Shown here in pieces: positions 56,420-64,000 of a DNA stretch of 64,000 nt. The translations under genes and the position numbers were made by a program. Position 1 is the stretch's first letter; every line of letters starts with the position of its first letter. This DNA comes from Coleophoma eucalyptorum (lineage: Eukaryota > Ascomycota > Leotiomycetes > Helotiales > Dermateaceae). Location: contig JALRME010000010.1 in the NCBI GenBank assembly GCA_026120035.1, forward strand, positions 1,178,001 to 1,242,000. The letters run 5' to 3'. The notes beneath the pieces were generated by a model that was given only the letters and a program-made list of their open reading frames with translations, ran no database searches and was not told the origin of the DNA.

Positions 56420-57690
56420 GACAACTTTAGTTGCAATGCACAGGGGGTGATTAAATAGCTAGAGCTCTACTGTTTGACCTCTCTTCAAGTTTGCGGAGCC
56501 CTATGACTACTTATACCAAAGTTGCCGAGGGATTGAAGAGAGATGAGCGAAATCCGCAACAATTTGCCATTTCCTGGGGATTCTTTCTTGGACGATCTGA
56601 ATAGCATTAAGACACAGCTTGGGGAGGGGTATAAACACAATACGGTGAATACGGTGAATACGGTGAATATGCAGGCCGAGTACGACGCGCTGGTATGCGA
56701 TGTACGCAGGATTTCTTACTACCCCAGTAAATGTGGTACATCAGTGTGGGTAGAACGACATCTAAAAAGGTATACGAGGATCAACCTGGCAGTGGCTGAG
56801 ATGTGGAGAGCTGGGGCTGCCGAGTCTTTTACGCCCGAATTATTTCGGATGTAGCCAATGGACTGGCTAAAAAGGCCGTTAGAATGTCGCTCCCTCTAGG
56901 CTGTCAAAGTAAAATACATTTCTACTACATTTATACGTTTATACGTTCTCGTAGTACTCTGTACAGTCGTCACCTCCGAGGCTTGCCAAGTCAGGTCACC
57001 TCCGCACCCCGCTATTGTGTTGTATCGACCCTCTCCACTATCCTGTATCGTATCGTACTCATCTCGGAAAGAAGCAGAAGAAGCTCCTCTACCAATCATG
57101 TCAACCCAGGTCGCCCCGGAAAGCACCAAATTCAGCGAAAGGGACCACTGTGACTATACAAAATCGCCTTATTACTGGACTATCCGGTCGTCTGGATCTT
57201 TTCAGACGTCATGTAGCCAAGCTATCGTTGTCGTATTTGCTCGGCCTGTCATAATCACCGAGAAGAACTGGGACGGCCACGCGACCAACAGCGACAAAGT
57301 CTATGCGGCAATCCTATTCACAGCCCCGCCACGAATATACCTAGGGAAGGGCCAGTGACGCCGCTTGTAAAAGTTCTAGATACTACAATGGACAATTCTA
57401 CTACTACAGGAAGGGCCCTAATTAAACCTAAAGGTGACAATGCCATGATATCAAGTACGATTTTGTTCTAAATTCTCTTTCCTCATGTCGCTTCATTCAT
57501 GACCATCTACGGACTACTTCCACTCTATCGGGCAGTTCAAGACCAAAAACACGACTACGGTCATTGAATTATACTAACTTCTAGTACATTTCAGCTGTAA
57601 ATGAATTGAAGAAGACGCTAAGCAGTCTGCCACTTACTACGTTTAAATAGCAAAATCTAACAGTGAAGAGACAGACACCTCACAACTAAT
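56420..57690. other. Intergenic; minisatellite
   Basis: A 9-bp unit AATACGGTG is repeated three times at 56639-56665. Overlapping frames at 56543-57358 on the plus strand have no recognisable content; I do not call genes here. Confidence 0.4.
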
Positions 57691-59573
57691 CTAAGTCCCG
57701 TTGGCAGGCTGTAAGTACGTCTTGCCGCCTATGGTAGTCGTCAATGTCCCATTTGCCTCAAAAATATTGGTTAATACATCAATATTCAAGTGAAACCCGT
57801 CTGCACTCGTCTTCTTGGTATTGTATGATGTGCCAGTCTGTTTCAAGTCAGAATACCAGTCTACGGATTCAATGAGAGGACTGGGGTTCGCTCTCGTGAA
57901 ATTTTCGTATCCATTCAGGAAATTGATTCCGTCTGTGGAGTAATTGACATATTTAACGTTTACACTCTTGATTGTCCCTCTACCAACATTATCCGTGATC
58001 ACAACCTTAGCAGCACCGAAAGAACTGCCCTTAAGGGTATAGCTGCCTTGTGGAGGGCGAGGAGCTACTGGTGTTGCACTACCAGGGAAGTAGGGGGTGC
58101 CCCATGGTACGACGTCGGACACGGGCTGTACTGTTGGTCGATATTTGGGTGCGCGTTTCGGGAAAGTTGCAAGCATGAAGCGGACATATCTGCCACCTTG
58201 GTAAGGTGAGCTGTAGCACGGCAGCGGGTTTGTTCCACCACATGCTGGTGATGCCATGAGATCTTGCCAGTATACAATCTGCGTTCCATCTGGGGACCAC
58301 TTCGGGTCTGCCCTACCATTCCACTCAGGATCATTAATGGCACCGCTTCCCGGAACGCCGCTACCTACCGCGTTAATCTTTTGGCCAAAGTAAGTGCCGC
58401 GATCTCCGTAATAGTCAATGAGATAGGGTTGGAAGAAGCGTCGTTGGTAATTGTTACGGGTTGTCGATGCTACCGATGTTGCGATCAAGTCAATTAAGGG
58501 CGGAATGTTGCGCATCGCCGCCATATACATCTGGCGATTCGATCCTCGGGTGTCCATGACGGCCGTCCATTGATTATCGGGTGAGGTATCCACTGGGTCG
58601 ACATACTCCGGGTGAGCCGTGAGGCGGCGCACTGAGCCAGTGGCCAGTGTAGCAGCATAGACGTCAATGTTACATGATTCAGTAGAATAGCCTATGTATA
58701 ATACCTCGTTACCAGGACCGCTAAATCCACGGAGCTCGCCGACAGTGTTGACTAATGGATCGAAAATCAGGTTCTCTCCATCGACAGTAAATGGCGGAGT
58801 CTGGGTTGGGTTGTAGAGTATGGTGACGTTCACCAGATCATATCTTGGAACGAGAGGGTCGCCAGCAGTGAGTGAAGGATTGAATTGAAGTCGAGAAAAA
58901 TAGCCAAACTGCACCAGGGCGCCACCAATGATGCCGAAAGAGCTAAATCCGAGGTGAACATCGTCAGGGTGCATACGCAGCTCACGAATTGAGCCCCCTG
59001 ACCCGGTGTTGTCCGGTGTGATATTCCAACGAATAGGATAAATATGAATTTGCTCTGGGGTACATTGCAAGCTCGTCAACAGATGCTTTCCACAGTTAAC
59101 AATGTTGGTTCCAACTAAAAGTCTCCTGCCATCATGGAAAGCATTAGGGTAATCGAATGTGTCAGAACGGCCAAGGGCGTTCTCAGCGGGTACACCACAA
59201 GTAATGCACTTCTATGGATCACCATTAGAGAAGGAGGCTCCATTCGTCTTTATCAGAATGATTTGCTCGCCATCGTAAATGCTGGCTGGGTCGGGGCTTG
59301 TGGTGCACTAGTGAAGGTAACAAGAGCGACTATATGGTTGCCATCCGGTAGGAAGCTCCCTGTTTGAAACCCGGCGCCGTAGAGCCCTAGGCCAATGCAA
59401 CCTGTTCCTCGTGGATTGAGCGCAACGGTACAATTCTCGGTGGCAACCGGTGGCATTGGCAGCTCGGTGATATCGATTGGCTCTGGTGCTGGAGGTGGCG
59501 GTACCAAAGCAATTGCTGGTCGTGGACCCAGGACATTGACCACAAATATGAATAAGAGATGAGAGAAACGCAT
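57691..59573 (-). pseudogene. Saponin-hydrolase-like secreted beta-propeller protein, recently broken
   Basis: From ATG 59573 a signal peptide (MRFSHLLFIFVVNVLG) leads to a Pro-rich linker and NPRGTGCIG, GSFLPDGNHIVALVTF. A one-base frame change near 59285 then switches to IYDGEQIILIKTNGASFSNGDP, a TAG at about 59191, KCITCGVP, DTFDYPNAFHDGRRLLVGTN and TPEQIHIYPIRWNITPD. The large remaining frame (59079-57691) is open, with GSGGSIRELRMHPDDVHLGF, the propeller strands ELRGFSGPGNEVLYIG, SVRRLTAHPEYVDPVDTSPD and ADPKWSPDGTQIVYWQ, to the natural stop. The layout matches fungal proteins annotated as saponin hydrolase precursor (WD40/TolB-like propeller, about 630 residues). Only two lesions are seen, the TAG lying where family members have Trp, so the loss looks recent or could partly be sequence error. 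Confidence 0.8.
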
Positions 59574-59597
59574 TTTACTCCACAGAAAAGGAATCAT

Positions 59598-60688
59598 ACT
59601 TGCGGCGATAGGGGTTGAAGGCTATTCAGGGGGTACACGACGAGTCGACATATTTATACATGAGTTTAGGATGAGGACCAACGCGAAAATAAAGATGAGG
59701 CTGTCGAGCCATGGCACCAAAGGTTGGTTCACATCCTTGCCGCATTATTGATTTGTGCCTGCATTATATGCGGGGTGCATGCTTCTTGGAATGCGGAGTC
59801 GCTGGAGAAGTCTCTTTACGCGTACTTCGTATAAGTTAGCTACATGTCTTCTAATGTAGACCACTACTTTGAAATAACGCGAAACTCTTAATTTATGACT
59901 ATTCGCTATTTAAGGCGTGGTGGCATCTTACTGCAGATGCATGCAGTGGAAGCGAATGAGTATAGGTTTGCGAGGCACGAAATTATAAATCTCTACGAAG
60001 CATTTAGATTCAAATTCAAATACGCCCTGTCACATCGACGGCACAAATTCTGGTCTGAAGTTTTCTTGTTGGTTCTATATTGAGGGGCTGCCAATAAATC
60101 TAAGTCAGAGTGATATCTCAACACTTCATCCAACCATCACCGCCGCTCCTGCCTAGCCGGTAGACTGAATTCTTGTCACTTGGGGACCAGTATCATCGCC
60201 AAAAGCTGTAATGGATTGTTTCCTGTGAGATTAACTGTTGAACTTAGTGTTTTCTCTTTACTATATATTGACATTACTAAGTAAGAACGAATGATTGACT
60301 ACCTGGAAGGTCTTACTTACATGCACAGATTGGCTTGCTCCGGGATCACATAACCCACTTTGTACATCAACGTCATTTTGTAAGCTTTCTCCATGAGTAC
60401 TATCAAACAAATCAAGATTGTGAAAGCAGAAATCATTGGTGTTGTTTGGACATTAACTTCTTCAAGAGGATGGAGGCTCGGTAGTTTTCATCATATAGAG
60501 TATGTTTAGGAACATACATAGATTGTGTGATCTCACGATGTCCTTATCTATGGACCTTCCACGGATCTCGGTGCGATATTATTCCAATTTTACCATGACT
60601 CCTGGCCTGATGACTGATCACTTCTCAATCATGAGGGTGTTACTTGGATTCAGGTCTGAAAAGTAAACCCATTCTTAACCTTTGCTTT
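59598..60688. other. Intergenic between two glycoside-acting genes
   Basis: No recognised gene; small frames lack family features. It holds the saponin-hydrolase-like promoter at the left and the 3' side of the rhamnosidase at the right. Confidence 0.35.
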
Positions 60689-63250
60689 TCAAAGTTGGAT
60701 ATCGAAAGTGTAGGAGCCTTTCCCTGACAGCTTTTTCTCGTGTTTACCTAACCTGAACACCCCGCCAGTCTTGCGTGGGGCTGTGATTGCCAGTGTCATA
60801 ATATCACGCTTAATTTGCCAATGTACCTCGAGGTCACCACCAAAAGCTGTAACCACTTTAGCTCCCACCTCTTTCAAACCCATGAGCACTCCTATGTGAG
60901 GCGTTATTATCCAGTTGCGGTAGCCGTAGCAATCGACGCCTCTGGCCATCTGGATCCCAGCTACCCACTCAGTCAGAATATACGTTGGTGCGCCACCCCA
61001 GGGATGTGAGAGACTAGTGAATAATCCAAGTCCAGGATTGCCATCTTGATCCACATACTCCCATGAGCTCCCTGTGCTAGTTGTTTTATTTGATAGCATT
61101 GGACTCCACAGGCTCTTAAGCAGCTCCAAGGACAGAGCGGCAGTGCTAGATGTATTCTGAGAAAGAAGTGCTGGCAGTAAAATCCGTTCGTGTTGGGTGA
61201 GATGACTGTCTCGAGGCCAGATATCATCGCGCTCCAGTCTTTGTAACCTGGCCAAAGTTTAAGTTGTGAGAGGGTCGAGATAAATCGCGATGACTGCTCT
61301 GGGCTTGCTGTGCCTGATGTAGTGCAGAATGCCATGCTATTTATAGAGAAGTTGCCCATGTCATTTGGGGAGAGGCCGTAAGTACCAAGTTTTTCATTCC
61401 ACATCATGAGATTTATTGCCGATGCTAGTTTCATCGTCAGTGAGCTGTACATCCCAGAGTCAGCAGTTTAGTTGAGAGCGGTAGCAACTTCAGACATCTC
61501 TTTCAACAGCTGTACAAGCGCGCAATTCATTGCAGAGCCACCTTCGGCTGGTCCAAGGAAGGGTCCTCTTAAGCTGAGCAGCCCTGTGGTAGAATCAATA
61601 TTCTTAGTAACCCATTCCGTGTTGGCTTTCCAATGGGCCCAAGTTTTCCTCGCAAACTCCAAGTCGTTGGATAATCGAACGTATTCTGTGAAAGACAAGG
61701 CGCCCAGTATCTAGTAGTCAGGTAATAAGTAGGCGTAAACTTCGGCACCCTTGAACCAGGCTCCACCACCTCTTGAAAATGCAAAAGTTGCTAAGTTTGG
61801 AGTATAACCAATTGGGGGGGGCGTAAGGCATCATCCCAGTTGGTGTTTGCCAGTCGACTAAGAACTGAAGTGTCCCTTTGGCCAAGTCAAATCTGGAAGT
61901 GCTTGACGCGATGACACGAACGGTGTGCAGGAAATCTCCCAGCCATACTAGGCGGTGACATTTTGGTCCGTCGAGACAGACGGATTGTGGGTTTGCCTGC
62001 ACACCGTACTCGCTGATAACGCCATCTTCGGAGCCATGAGTGAGCGGGTTTTGATAAAGCAAACTTCCATTCGTGGTGTCTCGAACGACCACGTTCTTGA
62101 AATAACCTGCTTGATCTTGCCAACCACCAAAGCCCCATGAACCCTGTGTATCGATGATGCCGGTAGGTAGTCTTACATCACTAACCCAGTAGTCGCTCAA
62201 TGTAAAGTTAAAGATGTCAACGTCTCCAATACAAACTGCGAGATATTTACTGTCAAGGACTGTCTTAACCCGATACCATTTGTTTTCCTCAACTGAAAAG
62301 GTACTTCGAATGTGTCCAAGTAGAAGGACATCAGCGTTGTCTGATTGACAAAGGACGACCCGTAGCCAAAAATGATCTTATTTGGAACTGTGAGTGAAGT
62401 GTTGGTGTTTACATAATGCTGATGTTCAGCAACCAAGTTAAGCTGGAAACCACGTGCTGGTGATGCGAGCGGGAATGCCTGATAAGGAACAATCTCAAGT
62501 TAGTAACCATCAGAGATGAAGAAATAGGTGTATAAAGTAAATAAAATACTCACCACTGTCCAACCCACGCCACTCCTTTCAATTTTGGTGTCAAACTCAA
62601 GCGTGTAATCTCTGAATACAGCGCCTTTAGGTATGTTACCTGCTCTCATACCTCGTACATAAGCACCATCTTTGCCGACTTCCCACATGGCCTTCTGGGT
62701 TCCAGCCTCAAGACACACTATGACAGAAGCACGGGCACCAAGCTGTTAAGTCTTGTCAGTCACTGTCTCACTCTGATTAAGAGGGGGGAACCTGCTTTCC
62801 AAATATTGTTCAAGGTCACATCGTTACTCGTAAATTTTTCCGGTAGATTGTCCATGTCAACAATAGGGATACTAGGGACAAAGCCGGCCAAATTGAACGT
62901 CACAGAACCATTTGTAAGAAGCTGGATGGATTGCCATCTCTGACCGCCTTGGAGAAGAGATGAATCCAGTCGGCCGGTTGTATTGATTTCGAATGTCTCA
63001 ACGCGGTAGGTATTTGCAAGGGTGATTGCATAAGGAAACGGGCCATCAGAAAAGTTATGCTTGAGAGCTAGGAACTCTTCCGCATACTTGACCTCAATCT
63101 GAACATGTCCCTGCACGGCTTCCACATTGAAGAATGGGTAACCAGCAACTTCATATCCATAATCCAGCGTTGCGAATGGCATTAACTTACTTAGCTGAAA
63201 TGGCCTGAACTCTCCACCATCGGAAGAAAGCTCAGAGCCTACCGCAAGGC
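60689..63250 (-). pseudogene. GH78-type alpha-L-rhamnosidase, multi-lesion pseudogene
   Basis: Minus-strand segments in order: LDYGYEVAGYPFFNVEAVQG and QIEVKYAEEF with FPYAITLANTYRVETFEIN, GGQRWQSIQLLTNGSV, a short intron after NIWKAG, CLEAGTQKAMWEV, then FRDYTLEFDTKIERSGVGWTVV and a second jellyroll-like region. The (alpha/alpha)6 catalytic part follows: DVRLPTGIIDTQGSWGFGGW, PQSVCLDGPKCHRLVWLGDF (the catalytic acid region), DWQTPTGMMPYAPP, FSRGGGAWFKG, LPDY then a TAG, FTEYVRL, ALN then a TAA, ISPNTNGF, and SWEYVDQDGNPGLGLFTSLSHPWGGAPT with a natural C-terminal beta domain to 60689. Lesions include an indel in the C/G-run near 61813, stops at about 61712 and 61470 and a frame change near 61150. 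Working members remove terminal rhamnose from plant glycosides and saponins. Confidence 0.8.
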
Positions 63251-64000
63251 CATCTGGAAGGAAAAGCGATTCTCTAAGCCAGCTCGTTATTCACATTACT
63301 AATAAAGACAGAGTTGTGTGCCATATAATACCTTGTTGTATTTACTTTACACAGGGCATTCTGAGTGAGAAACAACAAGTGGCAAAGCCCGTATATAATG
63401 CGTAACAGTGACATGAAAATCGCCATGGGTGTATAATAATTATGATCTATAGTGCTTAACTAGGCTATATAGAGTAGAAATAAACAGATCTATGTTTGCG
63501 CAACGCTTTACTTCTACTCTGATATAATACTACTGCCAAGCCAATATCCTATGGAAGCCGAACTGCTGGATTAGGAACGAGCCAAAGAGAGGACGACCCA
63601 AAGGGATAAGGAATCGGAGACGTAGGGAAAACCAGGGACCACCGCAAGTCAGAAGGTCGTAAGTTAGAGAGCTGTAAAGCGGCTGTTCTAGTGCTATACG
63701 CGTATTTGTTATCTACTGTCGTCTTAACATTAGGCCGAAACGATTGCAATTACAAGGGTTCGGTGTTTGACGGATACGGAGCTTTGGCCGGATGCTTAGA
63801 CCTCGGTAGATATTTCGATAACTGAAAGAGAATGGTTTATAGTTATACCAAAAAAAATCGTAAGTTGATAGTTAACTGGAAATACTAAGACAAGATAAAT
63901 GAGCTTTTAAAAGAAGCTATATCTCTACAGTTACATAATACAACCGGTTGCTCTTTTAACAAGCCTATTAAATTCAGACGTGATTTCTTACTATAATCGG
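63251..64000. other. Right end of window, AT-rich, no recognised gene
   Basis: Upstream of the rhamnosidase relic. Frames are short and without recognisable content; no repeat ends seen. Confidence 0.35.

Noticed and set aside
56543..57358. Three overlapping plus-strand frames upstream of the GH3 gene
   Set aside because: They contain a minisatellite and low-complexity sequence, with no recognisable domains or consistent splicing.
1..64000. CRISPR array, prokaryotic operons or phage
   Set aside because: The sequence is fungal: introns, fungal families and eukaryotic transposons; no spaced direct repeats of CRISPR type were seen.
1..64000. tRNA or rRNA genes
   Set aside because: I looked for A- and B-box-like pairs and conserved rRNA words by eye and saw none; a tRNA scan would be needed to exclude them.

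Overview
This window comes from the genome of a filamentous ascomycete (Pezizomycotina). The evidence is genes split by short (about 47-160 nt) GT-AG introns, typical mould protein families (cutinase, LaeA-like methyltransferase, fungal Zn2Cys6 regulators, DUF3433, DUF6601, class II peroxidase), and Fot1/Pogo-type DNA transposons and LTR remnants carrying C-to-T/G-to-A nonsense changes of the kind left by repeat-induced point mutation (RIP). The secreted-enzyme content (cutinase, lipase, GH3, GH78, saponin-hydrolase-like protein, peroxidase, small Cys-rich protein) fits a plant-associated mould, possibly a leotiomycete. The species cannot be fixed from the sequence alone.

The region is accessory in character: intact genes alternate with broken or truncated ones and transposon remains. 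From left to right: the end of a threonine aldolase gene; decayed M20 carboxypeptidase, allantoate-permease-like, TetA-like transporter and P450 genes (0.8-6.1 kb); an intact GrpB-family gene (6.5 kb); the two halves of Zn2Cys6 regulators facing each other (7.4-8.5 kb); an intact CmcJ/NvfI-type oxygenase (9.4-10.3 kb); a transposon cluster (10.9-13.0 kb); an intact four-exon DOPA 4,5-dioxygenase-like gene (13.1-14.2 kb); a decayed DUF6601 gene; a full-length RIP-damaged transposon holding a solo LTR (16.6-18.7 kb); an intact cutinase (18.9-19.7 kb); decayed UNC93-like, carbamoylase and regulator genes (21.3-25.9 kb); an intact glutathione S-transferase and an intact ten-exon LaeA-like methyltransferase (26.6-30.0 kb); an intact secreted S41-family protein and an intact secretory lipase (31.3-36.9 kb); a decayed block with kinase, DUF3433 and unknown relics (37.9-40.6 kb); a small secreted 12-cysteine protein (41.3-41.7 kb); a decayed regulator and nitrilase (42.4-45.6 kb); a second full-length transposon with perfect inverted repeats (46.8-48.6 kb); a cyanovirin-N-like fragment; an intact class II peroxidase (50.8-51.8 kb); a broken sugar transporter; and a minus-strand run of three glycoside-acting genes, GH3 beta-glucosidase (intact), saponin-hydrolase-like protein (freshly broken) and GH78 alpha-L-rhamnosidase (broken).

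The last three genes, with the nearby sugar transporter and peroxidase, form the most suggestive functional group: a possible plant glycoside or saponin breakdown island that has partly decayed. The exon structures given for the intact genes were worked out by hand from GT-AG (one GC-AG) signals and reading-frame continuity. Each gives a CDS divisible by three with no internal stop. No database search was possible; family names rest on recognised motifs.
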